From Mycobacterium sp. 1100029.7 (lineage in GTDB: Bacteria > Actinomycetota > Actinomycetes > Mycobacteriales > Mycobacteriaceae), in the NCBI RefSeq assembly GCF_001665235.1, contig NZ_LZSC01000064.1:124001-188000 (forward strand): a stretch of 64,000 nt of DNA. Reading direction: 5' to 3'. A model generated the notes under the pieces. The model worked only from the letters and a program-made list of their open reading frames with translations, was not told where the DNA came from and made no database searches. The translations under genes were made by a program, and so were the position numbers. The number at the start of each line of letters is the position of its first letter. Positions within the stretch are counted from its first letter, which is position 1. Shown piece after piece: positions 52,326 to 59,991 of the stretch.

Positions 52326-52685
52326 GCGTACAGGGTAACCGCCCCATAACAGCCCCTGCGCCGTCGAATCCGCTCAGCGGACCGAGAAGGCTTGACCTGC
52401 GGCTATACCGTCGGCCAGCAGGGGATGTTTGCGATCGTTTTACATATCCGCCACCCAAATCGGGTACTCAATCAAATGGCCTGCCTTACGCTCTACGGCA
52501 AGACGGCACGCCCGTCCCAAAAAAAGCGTTATCAGACTGTTGCGCAATTGACCCCTGACCACCTAACTTATACAGACGGTGAGATTCAGGTAACACCGAT
52601 CAGCACGATGTGGTGTGGATCGCAGAACGGTCTGCCACCCGAGGAGGGCGGTCGTTAATAGCGACCGGAAGGAAGGGAACAGCTC
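52326..52685. other. 360-bp intergenic region between ponA2 and whiB4
   Basis: AT-rich for this genome, with a seven-A run at 52519-52525. It holds promoters for both divergent genes. The candidate whiB4 promoter is listed separately. No hairpin or coding frame with a ribosome site was found. Confidence 0.55.
52548..52574 (+). promoter_or_regulatory. Possible SigA-like promoter of whiB4
   Basis: TTGACC at 52548-52553 and TATACA at 52569-52574, with a short 15-nt spacer. If used, the leader would be about 105 nt. Confidence 0.35.
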
Positions 52686-53036
52686 GTGTCAGGAACACGA
52701 CCGGCAGCACGCCGAACCAACATTGCGGTAGCACAGGGGGTACTGCGCAGTGTGGATGCTGAAGAACGCATCGCCTGGGTGTCCCAAGCACTGTGTAGGA
52801 CCACTGACCCCGACGAACTCTTCGTCCGGGGCGCAGCCCAGCGCAAGGCCGCTGTTATTTGCCGCCACTGCCCGGTAATGCAGGAGTGTGGCGCCGACGC
52901 CCTGGACAACAAGGTGGAGTTCGGCGTCTGGGGCGGCATGACCGAGCGGCAACGCCGGGCACTGCTCAAGCAGCACCCCGAGGTCGTTTCCTGGTCGGAT
53001 TTCTTCGACAAGCGCCGGAGTCGCGGCGTCAGCTGA
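52686..53036 (+). CDS. whiB4: Redox-sensing regulator WhiB4
   Basis: 116 residues from GTG 52686 with GGAAGG upstream. The four iron-sulfur ligands are Cys37, Cys59, Cys62 and Cys68 (CRHCPVMQEC), followed by the family signature GVWGGMTERQRR and a basic C-terminus. WhiB4 binds a 4Fe-4S cluster and, when oxidised, condenses DNA and represses genes. In M. tuberculosis it controls oxidative stress responses. Its place beside the Get3-like ATPases is conserved (Rv3681c). Confidence 0.94.
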   Translation: MSGTRPAARRTNIAVAQGVLRSVDAEERIAWVSQALCRTTDPDELFVRGAAQRKAAVICRHCPVMQECGADALDNKVEFGVWGGMTERQRRALLKQHPEVVSWSDFFDKRRSRGVS

Positions 53037-53214
53037 CGCGTTCCCCGTCGGGGCCGTCTGAAGCGCCCAGGCGTGTTGGTAGCCCTTACCTTAGTATTAC
53101 GAAACTGTTACAGCAGCCGGCTCTTTGAGCTCATGTGCAATAGCACTTGAAAACGTGAACTCGCTTGTGCGCGATGACAATTCGCGTTTCCCACTTGGCT
53201 TGTGTCGAATAATC

Positions 53215-53238
53215 GTGCCGCATCAGACGATGCGGCAC
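53215..53238. terminator. Perfect 10-bp hairpin downstream of whiB4
   Basis: GTGCCGCATC (53215-53224) pairs perfectly with GATGCGGCAC (53229-53238) around AGAC. It lies 179 nt after whiB4 and could end either converging transcript. Confidence 0.6.
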
Positions 53239-53293
53239 TGTTCGAGCGCTTACTGACGCGGTTTTTGGCGGGTGCTCAGCGATCCGTTAAGCG

Positions 53294-53311
53294 GCCCGCG
53301 TTGACGCGGGC
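53294..53311. terminator. Small GC hairpin downstream of the ATPase gene
   Basis: GCCCGCG (53294-53300) and CGCGGGC (53305-53311) with a 4-nt loop. It lies beyond the repeat at the 3' side of the minus-strand ATPase gene. Confidence 0.45.
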
Positions 53312-53325
53312 GTAAATGCTGGTCA

Positions 53326-53462
53326 GCGGGCCGCATCGGCGCCGACGGGTGTGTGATGGGCCGGCTTCTCAGCTGCCCGCTGTGCGGGCCGCATCGTCGC
53401 CGACCGCGCGTGATGGGCCGGCTTCTCAGCTGCCCGCTGCGCGGGCCGCATCGTCGCCGACC
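53326..53462. repeat. 57-58-bp tandem repeat, about 2.4 copies
   Basis: Units start at 53326, 53384 and 53441 (periods 58 and 57), each opening GCGGGCCGCATCG. The first two end with GGCTTCTCAGCTGCCCGC. The third is partial and coincides with the 3' end of the ATPase gene. Copies therefore appear to be duplications of that gene's C-terminal codons and stop. Confidence 0.8.
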
Positions 53463-54583
53463 GAAGTGATCTGGTCGGCGAGGGCCCGCAAGGCTTCCAG
53501 GTCGGAGACATCGAACGGCAGCGAGGGCACTCCCACGACCGGCACATTCGGATTGGCCCCGGTGAACCGGGACAGCAGCCGGATCTCGCGCTTGGCGGTC
53601 TGACCGCGGTCGGCGTGAATCCTGAGCACCGCCGTCGTCAGGGAGGCGGCGTCGGCGTCCGCCGCGGAGGTCAGCGACTCGATGCCGTCGATGGCCCGCT
53701 CCACCGGCAGCGCGCACAGCAGCGGGTGGGTGCGGTTCAAGACCAACCCGGCCAGCGGCATGCTCTCCTGGGACAGCCGGTCGACGAAGAACGACGCCTC
53801 GCGCAGCGCATCGGGCTCGGCGGCCGATACCACCACGAACTGCGTTCCGCGGCGTTTGAGTAGCGCGTAGGTACGGTCCGCCTTCTCGCGGAAGCCGCCG
53901 AAGGTGGCATCCAACGATTGCACGAAAGCCGCCGCGTCGCCCAGCATCTGCGAACCGAGGATCGTCGACAGCGCTTTCATCGCCAAACCCATTGCGCCGG
54001 TGACCAATCGACCGATGCCCCGTCCTGGCGCGAGCAGCAACCGCCACAGCCGGCTGTCCATGAAGCTACCCAGGCGTTTGGGTGCGTCCAGGAAGTCCAG
54101 CGCGTTGCGCGACGGGGGAGTGTCCACCACCACCAGGTCCCAGCGGTCCTCGGCGAGCAGCTGGCCGAGTTTTTCCATCGCCATGTACTCCTGTGTACCG
54201 GCGAGTGATGTGGCCACGGTCTGGTAGAACTGGTTATCCAAAATCGCTTGTGCGCGAGCGGTTCCGGAATACTGAACGACCATCTCGTCGAAGGTGCGGC
54301 GCATGTCGAGCATCATCGCGTGCAGCTCGCCGGAGACCTCGGGCGCCAGCGGCACCCGCTGCGGGGTGTTACCGAGGTCGTTGACACCCAGCGCCTGCGC
54401 CAGCCGCTTGGCCGGATCGATCGTCAAAACGCATACCGTGCGGCCATATTCGGCCGCCCGCAATGCCATCGCGGCGGCCGTGGTGGTCTTGCCCACGCCG
54501 CCGGCACCGCAGCACACCACCACGCGGTTCGATCGGTCGGCCAGAATCGCAGCCAGGTCAAGGGGTTTCGGCGTGGTACTCAT
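53426..54583 (-). CDS. Get3/ArsA-like ATPase, second subunit (Rv3680 family)
   Basis: 385 residues from ATG 54583, overlapping the first ATPase gene by 4 nt (ATGA). The P-loop is VVVCCGAGGVGKTTTAAAMA (deviant Walker A, residue 20) and the switch Asp is in LVVVDTPPSRNALDFLDAP. It pairs with the upstream protein, as Rv3679 and Rv3680 form a complex in M. tuberculosis. They have been linked to glycerol metabolism and nitric-oxide protection there; I rely on memory for that. The C-terminus lies in the tandem repeat. Confidence 0.88.
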   Translation of the reverse strand: MSTTPKPLDLAAILADRSNRVVVCCGAGGVGKTTTAAAMALRAAEYGRTVCVLTIDPAKRLAQALGVNDLGNTPQRVPLAPEVSGELHAMMLDMRRTFDEMVVQYSGTARAQAILDNQFYQTVATSLAGTQEYMAMEKLGQLLAEDRWDLVVVDTPPSRNALDFLDAPKRLGSFMDSRLWRLLLAPGRGIGRLVTGAMGLAMKALSTILGSQMLGDAAAFVQSLDATFGGFREKADRTYALLKRRGTQFVVVSAAEPDALREASFFVDRLSQESMPLAGLVLNRTHPLLCALPVERAIDGIESLTSAADADAASLTTAVLRIHADRGQTAKREIRLLSRFTGANPNVPVVGVPSLPFDVSDLEALRALADQITSVGDDAARAAGS

Positions 54584-55605
54584 CGAACTCCTTGCTGTGC
54601 AAGAGATTCCGAAAGCTCGTACAGGCTGCCCAGGTCGACCCCGTCGGATATGGCGGGCAACTCCAGCCGCGGCACCTTCAAGGCGTCGAGCTGCTGTGCG
54701 GTCTCGGCCCGCGCGGCGATCCGGGTCGCATGCTGGATGGTCTCGGTCAACAACCCCGCAAAGTCGTTGTCGCCGAGCTCGATTCCGGCTGTCTTCAAAC
54801 CGGCACGCACCGCGTCCGCGTCGATGTCGCCTTCGGCGGCCTTCGCCAGGTCGCCGGGTTCCAGGTACGTCGGAATGTTGCGATTCACAATCACACTGCC
54901 GATCGGCAACTTCATCTCGGCGAGCTCTTCGATGGCTTCCATGGTCTCCTGCACCGGCAGCGCTTCCAGGAGCGTCACCAGGTGGATGGCGGTTTGATCG
55001 GAGTGCAGGAGCTTGACCACGCCTTCGCTCTGCGAGTGCACCGGCCCGCCCTTGGCCAGGTCGGAGACGGCCTTGGTGACATCCAGGAAGCGTGCGATCC
55101 GGCCGGTCGGTGGCGCGTCGACGACGATCGCGTCGTACACCGGGCTCTTGTCCCCCTTGTTCAGGCGGACCACGGTTTCCTTGATCTTGCCGGTCAGCAG
55201 CACGTCGCGCAGACCGGGCGCGATCGTCGTCGCGAACTCGATGGCGCCGATGCGCCGCATCGCCCGGCCCGCGATGCCGAGGTTGTAGAACATGTCGAGG
55301 TACTCCAGGAACGCGGCCTCGATGTCGATCGCCAGCGCGTTGACCTGCCCGCCGCGTTCGGCAGTGGCGATCTTGAGTTCCTGATAGGGCAGCGGCGGAA
55401 CGTCGAAGAGTTGCGCAATGCCCTGGCGTCCCTCCACTTCGACGAGGAGGACTTTGCGGCCCCCCGCCGCCAGCGTCAGCGCCAGCGCCGCCGCGATCGT
55501 CGATTTACCCGTCCCGCCTTTGCCGGTGACGAAGTGCAAGCGGGCCTTCGACAGGCGGGCCGGCCAGCCGACGGCAGCGCTGCCGCTAGATGTGGTTGCC
55601 ACCAT
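54580..55605 (-). CDS. Get3/ArsA-like ATPase, first subunit (Rv3679 family)
   Basis: 341 residues from ATG 55605. The P-loop is FVTGKGGTGKSTIAAALAL (residue 27, with the signature Lys), and the switch motif is DAIVVDAPPTGRIARFLDV. It lacks an arsenite- or zinc-binding Cys pair. It is translated just before its partner. The two are probably one hetero-oligomeric ATPase. The gene is divergent from the DUF4177 gene. Confidence 0.88.
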   Translation of the reverse strand: MVATTSSGSAAVGWPARLSKARLHFVTGKGGTGKSTIAAALALTLAAGGRKVLLVEVEGRQGIAQLFDVPPLPYQELKIATAERGGQVNALAIDIEAAFLEYLDMFYNLGIAGRAMRRIGAIEFATTIAPGLRDVLLTGKIKETVVRLNKGDKSPVYDAIVVDAPPTGRIARFLDVTKAVSDLAKGGPVHSQSEGVVKLLHSDQTAIHLVTLLEALPVQETMEAIEELAEMKLPIGSVIVNRNIPTYLEPGDLAKAAEGDIDADAVRAGLKTAGIELGDNDFAGLLTETIQHATRIAARAETAQQLDALKVPRLELPAISDGVDLGSLYELSESLAQQGVR

Positions 55606-55724
55606 CGCATGCTAGCCCGAGCCCTTCGCGGCTCCCGCCGATCGGGTAGCTACACCGCATCGCCGGGTGTTGGCGGCGGCCGGGCTGGCCAGTGCGGTGC
55701 GAGCCCGACCGATAAGCTCGCGTC

Positions 55725-55886
55725 ATGAGCCAACCGACCCCTTGGGAATACGCCACGGTTCCGCTGCTGACGCACGCCACCAAACAAATCCTCGACCAGT
55801 GGGGCGCCGACGGCTGGGAGCTGGTGTCGGTACTACCCGGCCCGACCGGCGAGCAACACGTCGCCTACCTGAAGCGCCCTAAGTAG
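55725..55886 (+). CDS. DUF4177 small protein (Rv3678A family)
   Basis: 53 residues from ATG 55725 to TAG 55884-55886. MSQPTPWEYATVPLL, QILDQWGADGWELVSV and HVAYLKRPK form the DUF4177 pattern with the core Trp-Glu-Leu-Val. The function is unknown. It lies 13 nt before the RidA gene and is probably in the same operon. Confidence 0.85.
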   Translation: MSQPTPWEYATVPLLTHATKQILDQWGADGWELVSVLPGPTGEQHVAYLKRPK

Positions 55887-55899
55887 AGGACTCGGCTAC

Positions 55900-56355
55900 A
55901 TGACCACTTCTGCCCGGCTCGGGCAGCTCGGTATTGCGCTCCCGGACCTGGTGGCGCCGTTGGCTTCCTACGTTCCCGCGGTGCAGACCGGCAACCTGGT
56001 CTACACCTCGGGCCAGCTGCCGATCGTCGAGGGCAAGCTCGCGGGCACCGGCAAGGTTGGCGCCGAGGTGAGCCCCGAGGACGCCACCGCTTTGGCGCGG
56101 ACCTGTGCGCTCAATGCGCTGGCCGCGGTGAACGCGCTGGTCGGCATCGACGCGGTCACCCGGGTGGTCAAGGTCGTCGGCTTCGTCGCGTCCGCCCCCG
56201 GATTCAACGGCCAGCCCGGCGTCATCAACGGGGCCTCCGAATTGCTCGGCGAGGTGTTCGGCGAACAAGGCGCGCATGCCCGTTCGGCCGTCGGGGTGTC
56301 CGAGCTGCCACTGGACGCTCCGGTGGAAGTCGAGTTGATCGTGGAGGTCGGTTAA
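55900..56355 (+). CDS. RidA-family enamine/imine deaminase
   Basis: 151 residues from ATG 55900. YTSGQLPIVEGKLAGTGKVGAEV, ALNALAAVNALVG and the C-terminal PVEVELIVEV fit the YjgF/YER057c/UK114 fold (Rv3678c). The usual catalytic Arg of classic RidA (R-x-C-V-E) is not present near the end, so it belongs to a side branch and deaminase activity is uncertain. It overlaps no gene and precedes the beta-lactamase-fold gene by 5 nt. Confidence 0.83.
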   Translation: MTTSARLGQLGIALPDLVAPLASYVPAVQTGNLVYTSGQLPIVEGKLAGTGKVGAEVSPEDATALARTCALNALAAVNALVGIDAVTRVVKVVGFVASAPGFNGQPGVINGASELLGEVFGEQGAHARSAVGVSELPLDAPVEVELIVEVG

Positions 56356-56360
56356 CGGCC

Positions 56361-57155
56361 GTGACCGAGACCGGTGAGCCGCTGACGCATCCCGCATACG
56401 GCATGTTGCGGGCGGTCACCGACACTGCCTCGGTTCTGCTGGCCGACAACCCTGGCTTGATGACGCTGGAGGGCACCAACACCTGGGTGTTGCGCGGCCC
56501 GCGCAGCGACGAGCTGGTGATCGTCGATCCGGGGCCCGACGACGACGAGCACATCGCGCGGGTCGCCTCGCTGGGACGCATCGCCTTGGTGCTGATCAGT
56601 CACCGGCACGGCGACCACACCGACGGCATCGACAAGCTGGTCGAGCGCACCGGCGCGACCGTGCGCTCGGCGGGCAGCGGTTTCCTGCGCGGGATGGGCG
56701 GCGAGCTGGTCGACGGCGAGGTGATCGATGCGGCCGGCTTGAAGATCAAGGTGATGTCGACGCCGGGCCACACCGCCGATTCGCTGTCGTTCCTGCTGGA
56801 CGACGCCGTCTTGACGGCCGATACGGTGCTGGGCCGCGGCACCACCGTCATGGACAAAGAAGACGGCAACCTGACCGACTACCTGGAATCGCTGCATCGG
56901 CTGCGCGGATTGGGCCATCGCGCGGTGCTGCCGGGGCATGGGCCGGACCTGCCCGACCTGGACGCGGTCACGCGTGGGTACCTGGTGCACCGACAGGAGC
57001 GGCTCGAGCAGGTGCGCTCGGCGCTGCGCGAGCTGGGCGAGGAGGCCAGTGCCCGCCAGGTCGTCGAGCACGTCTACGTCGACGTTGACGAAAAGCTTTG
57101 GGACGCCGCCGAATGGTCGGTGCAGGTGCAGCTCGACTATCTACGTCGCGAGTGA
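56361..57155 (+). CDS. Metallo-beta-lactamase-fold hydrolase (Rv3677c family)
   Basis: 264 residues from GTG 56361. The zinc-binding motif SHRHGDHTDG (H-x-H-x-D-H, residue 75) is complete, with a later His in TPGHTADS, Asp in TADTVLG and His in PGHGPDLP. The winged C-terminal helical part (EQVRSALRELGEEASARQVVEHVY) resembles LACTB2/beta-CASP relatives that cleave RNA or thioesters. The substrate is unknown. Confidence 0.88.
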   Translation: MTETGEPLTHPAYGMLRAVTDTASVLLADNPGLMTLEGTNTWVLRGPRSDELVIVDPGPDDDEHIARVASLGRIALVLISHRHGDHTDGIDKLVERTGATVRSAGSGFLRGMGGELVDGEVIDAAGLKIKVMSTPGHTADSLSFLLDDAVLTADTVLGRGTTVMDKEDGNLTDYLESLHRLRGLGHRAVLPGHGPDLPDLDAVTRGYLVHRQERLEQVRSALRELGEEASARQVVEHVYVDVDEKLWDAAEWSVQVQLDYLRRE

Positions 57156-57164
57156 GCTGGTTTT

Positions 57165-57224
57165 CGCGAGCGTAACCGCACCGCGAAATTCGGGCCCGGA
57201 AATCGCGGCCTGCTTACGCTCGCG
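57165..57224. terminator. Nested inverted repeat between the hydrolase and crp genes
   Basis: CGCGAGCGTAA (57165-57175) pairs perfectly with TTACGCTCGCG (57214-57224). Inside, CCGCGA (57181-57186) pairs with TCGCGG (57203-57208), around a GGGCCC core. The two genes converge here, so it can act in both directions. Confidence 0.7.
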
Positions 57225-57249
57225 ACGCGGGACGCATGCTCGCCCGCGC

Positions 57250-57924
57250 TTACCTCGCTCGGCGGGCCAGCCTCTCGGAGTCCGAGATCAGCACGCTCTT
57301 ACCCTCCAGCCGGATCCACCCGCGATGGGCGAAGTCGGCGAGCGCCTTGTTGACCGTCTCCCGGGAGGCGCCGACGAGCTGCGCGATCTCCTCTTGGGTC
57401 AGGTCGTGGGTGACCCGCATCGCGCCACCCTCCTGAGTGCCGAACCGCTGGGCCAGCTGCAGCAGCTGCTTGGCCACCCGGCCCGGCACGTCGGTGAAGA
57501 TCAGGTCGGCCAGGTTGTTGTTGGTGCGGCGCAACCGCCGGGCCAGCACTCGCAGCAGTTGCTCGGCGATCTCCGGCCGGTCCGCGATCCAGGCGCGCAA
57601 CGCGTCGCGGTCCATCGACACCGCGCGCACCTCGGTGATCGTGGTGGCGCTCGAAGTCCGTGGGCCGGGGTCGAAGATCGACAGTTCGCCGAACATGTCC
57701 GACGGGCCCATGATCGTCAGGAGATTCTCCCGGCCATCGGGGGAGCGGCGACCGATCTTGACCTTCCCCGAGACGATGATGTACAGCCGATCGCCTGGTT
57801 CCCCTTCCGCGAAAACGGTGTGTCCACGCGGGAAGTCGACGGGTTGTAGTTGCTTGGTCAATGCGGCGACTGCGCCGGGTTCAACCCCTTGGAAGATTCC
57901 TGCCCTTGCCAGGATCTCGTCCAC
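57250..57924 (-). CDS. crp: cAMP receptor protein
   Basis: 224 residues from GTG 57924. The cyclic-nucleotide-binding barrel (1-115) ends with FGELSIFDPGPRTSSATT, the phosphate-binding cassette with Glu and Arg. A long dimer helix follows, and the helix-turn-helix is LTQEEIAQLVGASRETVNKALADF. It matches M. tuberculosis Crp (Rv3676), a global regulator of carbon, starvation and dormancy genes. A TATAAC -10 box lies 26 nt upstream. Confidence 0.95.
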   Translation of the reverse strand: MDEILARAGIFQGVEPGAVAALTKQLQPVDFPRGHTVFAEGEPGDRLYIIVSGKVKIGRRSPDGRENLLTIMGPSDMFGELSIFDPGPRTSSATTITEVRAVSMDRDALRAWIADRPEIAEQLLRVLARRLRRTNNNLADLIFTDVPGRVAKQLLQLAQRFGTQEGGAMRVTHDLTQEEIAQLVGASRETVNKALADFAHRGWIRLEGKSVLISDSERLARRAR

Positions 57925-57949
57925 TTTGCCTCTTCAGCTTTCCAACGAA

Positions 57950-57955
57950 GTTATA
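57950..57955 (-). promoter_or_regulatory. -10 element of crp
   Basis: TATAAC on the minus strand. The start codon is 26 nt downstream, giving a leader of about 19 nt. No convincing -35 box or Crp site was identified. Confidence 0.45.
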
Positions 57956-58007
57956 TAGGTACCCACCTTGCCCGTGACGAGTCTAGAGGTAGGCCAACGT
58001 GCCAACG

Positions 58008-58403
58008 CTACACACGATTGACGTGTCTAGTCGCCTCAAATTGCGGATTTGCGCCTGAATGGGCGTGTATTCGCACCGGCAAAGCGCGAGCGCGAGGCTC
58101 GGTGACGTCGCCGATTAGCAGCGATTCTGCACGATGACGGCCGATTTGCGCGCTGACCGGAGCAGGCAACGCGAGCTGCTGGGCCTGGCGTCGATGCAGG
58201 TATTCCAGCGCCTCGGGCATTCCTTCCCTGGCCAGCGTGTGCATATCCATCGGCTGCGCCTGGTCGAGAAATTCGTCGACGTCGGTCGCCGTGATCGACT
58301 CGCGGGCGAGTTCCTTTTCGAGCCGCCCCAGACCCAGCGCGGCGAGCATGAGCAGCCCGGGTACGCAGGCCACCAGCAACCACAACACAAGGAGAGTAAA
58401 CAT
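58008..58403 (-). CDS. Small membrane protein (Rv3675 family)
   Basis: 131 residues from ATG 58403 (a TTG two codons upstream is less likely). One N-terminal helix (MFTLLVLWLLVACVPGLLMLAALGL) is followed by a soluble region with DVDEFLDQAQPMDMHTLAREGMPEALEYLHRR and a basic tail. The protein lies between crp and nth as in M. tuberculosis. The function is unknown. Confidence 0.78.
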   Translation of the reverse strand: MFTLLVLWLLVACVPGLLMLAALGLGRLEKELARESITATDVDEFLDQAQPMDMHTLAREGMPEALEYLHRRQAQQLALPAPVSAQIGRHRAESLLIGDVTEPRARALPVRIHAHSGANPQFEATRHVNRV

Positions 58404-58447
58404 GCCCAAGGTCTCAGCGAGGTCACGAAATCAGTACTCTGTCGTAG

Positions 58448-59269
58448 GTGACAATGGCGCGGCCGTCGGGGCGTTCAAAAACGAAGCCGGCCCCCCTTGA
58501 TTCCAAGCCTGAGTCCAAGCCCGATTCCGCACTCGCGCGTCGTTGGGCATCCGAAACTCGTGTCGGTTTGGTGCGGCGGGCTCGGCGTATGAATCGCACT
58601 CTGGCACAAGCGTTTCCGGACGCGCATTGCGAGCTGGATTTCACTTCGCCGCTGGAATTGGTGGTCGCCACCATTCTTTCGGCGCAGAGCACGGACAAGC
58701 GGGTCAACCTGACGACGCCGGCATTGTTCAAGCGATACAAATCCGCGCTGGATTATGCGCAGGCCGATCGCGACGAGTTGGAAAACCTCATACGCCCCAC
58801 TGGTTTCTTCCGCAACAAGGCGAGCTCGCTGATCGGCCTCGGGCAGGCGCTGGTCGAGCGGTTCGACGGCGATGTGCCGTCGACCATGGACGAGCTGGTG
58901 ACGCTGCCTGGTGTCGGGCGCAAGACCGCCAACGTCGTATTGGGTAACGCCTTCGACATCCCCGGGATCACCGTCGACACCCATTTCCAACGGCTGGTGG
59001 CTCGCTGGCGCTGGACCGCGGAAAAGGACCCGGTCAAGATCGAGCACGCCGTCGGGGAGCTGATCGACCGCAAGGAATGGACCCTGCTCAGCCACCGCGT
59101 GATCTTCCACGGCCGCCGGGTGTGCCACGCGCGCAAGCCGGCCTGCGGCGTCTGCGTGCTGGCCAAAGACTGCCCGTCCTTCGGGCTCGGACCCACCGAT
59201 CCGGAGCTGGCCGCGCCTCTGGTGCAGGGCCCCGAAGCCGAGCACCTGCTTTCCCTGGTCGGGCTGTAG
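58448..59269 (+). CDS. nth: Endonuclease III
   Basis: 273 residues from GTG 58448, with an extra basic N-terminus of about 35 residues compared with the E. coli enzyme; a later start is possible. The helix-hairpin-helix LPGVGRKTANVVLG carries the catalytic Lys and VDTHFQRL the catalytic Asp. The 4Fe-4S motif C-x6-C-x2-C-x5-C (CHARKPACGVCVLAKDC) is complete. It excises oxidised pyrimidines and cleaves abasic sites. It leads the operon with the next genes. Confidence 0.94.
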   Translation: MTMARPSGRSKTKPAPLDSKPESKPDSALARRWASETRVGLVRRARRMNRTLAQAFPDAHCELDFTSPLELVVATILSAQSTDKRVNLTTPALFKRYKSALDYAQADRDELENLIRPTGFFRNKASSLIGLGQALVERFDGDVPSTMDELVTLPGVGRKTANVVLGNAFDIPGITVDTHFQRLVARWRWTAEKDPVKIEHAVGELIDRKEWTLLSHRVIFHGRRVCHARKPACGVCVLAKDCPSFGLGPTDPELAAPLVQGPEAEHLLSLVGL

Positions 59270-59287
59270 CACGGCGCTGGGCCGCGT

Positions 59288-59932
59288 ATGAGGACGTTGA
59301 CCCGCAGAACTCGCTGGACCATCGCCGTCTTGACGGTGGTGGTGGCGCTGGCGGTCGCGCTGATCGCGCAGCTGCGCGACGACTCCCCGACCATCGCGTC
59401 GCCCTCGTCGTCACCGAATCGCGAACACCGCGACGCCGACACCCCGGCCGCGCTGGCAGGTCCCCGGCAGCGGGCCGACCTGCCGCCATGCCCCGCGCCG
59501 GGCAATGCCGGCGGGCCGACGGCACTGCGCGGCGTACAGGTGGAGTGCGCCGCCAATGGGTCACCGGTCGACGTCGCTCGCGCGCTGGCGGGGCGTCGGG
59601 TGGTGATCAATCTGTGGGCGTACTGGTGTGCGCCCTGCGCTGCCGAACTGCCGGCGATGGCCGAATATCAGCGCCGCGTTGGGCCCGACGTTCTCGTGTT
59701 GACCGTGCATCAGGACGAGAACGAGACGGCCGCGTTGTTGCGGCTGGCGGAGCTGGGCGTTCGGCTCCCGACCTTGCAGGACGGTCGTCGCCTGATCGCC
59801 GCCGCGCTCAAGGTGGCAAATGTGGTGCCCGCGACCGTGGTGCTGCGACCGGACGGTAGCGTTGCGCAGACGCTGCTGCGCGATTTCGCGACTGCCGACG
59901 AGATCGCGGCCGCGGTCGGAAACGACGCATGA
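59288..59932 (+). CDS. TlpA/thioredoxin-like membrane-anchored protein
   Basis: 214 residues, 18 nt after nth. An N-terminal helix (about residues 10-28) anchors a thioredoxin-fold domain outside the membrane. NLWAYWCAPCAAELPAM contains the C-x-x-C active site (YWCAPC), and VVPATVVLRPDGSV the cis-Pro region. It may reduce or oxidise envelope proteins, for example for cytochrome maturation (inference; Rv3673c family). Confidence 0.88.
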   Translation: MRTLTRRTRWTIAVLTVVVALAVALIAQLRDDSPTIASPSSSPNREHRDADTPAALAGPRQRADLPPCPAPGNAGGPTALRGVQVECAANGSPVDVARALAGRRVVINLWAYWCAPCAAELPAMAEYQRRVGPDVLVLTVHQDENETAALLRLAELGVRLPTLQDGRRLIAAALKVANVVPATVVLRPDGSVAQTLLRDFATADEIAAAVGNDA

Positions 59933-59991
59933 CCGAGCTCAACGGCCCGAAACAGCCTGGGCAGGTGGACCCGACAAGGAGGCGCCGGTGA
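59929..59991 (+). CDS. Possible 20-residue coupling micro-ORF
   Basis: ATG 59929 overlaps the TlpA-like stop (ATGA). Its TGA at 59989-59991 overlaps the GTG of the NUDIX gene (GTGA). The peptide is short and Arg-rich at the end (PTRRRR). It has no known family. It would carry ribosomes from one gene to the next; expression is unproven. Confidence 0.3.
   Translation: MTELNGPKQPGQVDPTRRRR

Larger units (their letters stand above)
53037..53425. other. Region between whiB4 and the ATPase gene with hairpins and repeats
   Basis: 389 nt without a gene. It contains two hairpins (53215-53238 and 53294-53311) and a tandem repeat (53326-53462) that overlaps the end of the converging ATPase gene. The stretch 53080-53215 is AT-rich and shows no feature I can name. 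Confidence 0.6.

Noticed and set aside
52433..52467. SigF-like promoter before whiB4 (GTTT ... GGGTAC)
   Set aside because: The spacer is about 21 nt, well outside the 15-17 nt range.
53326..53462. CRISPR array
   Set aside because: The repeats are directly adjacent with no unique spacers and no cas genes.
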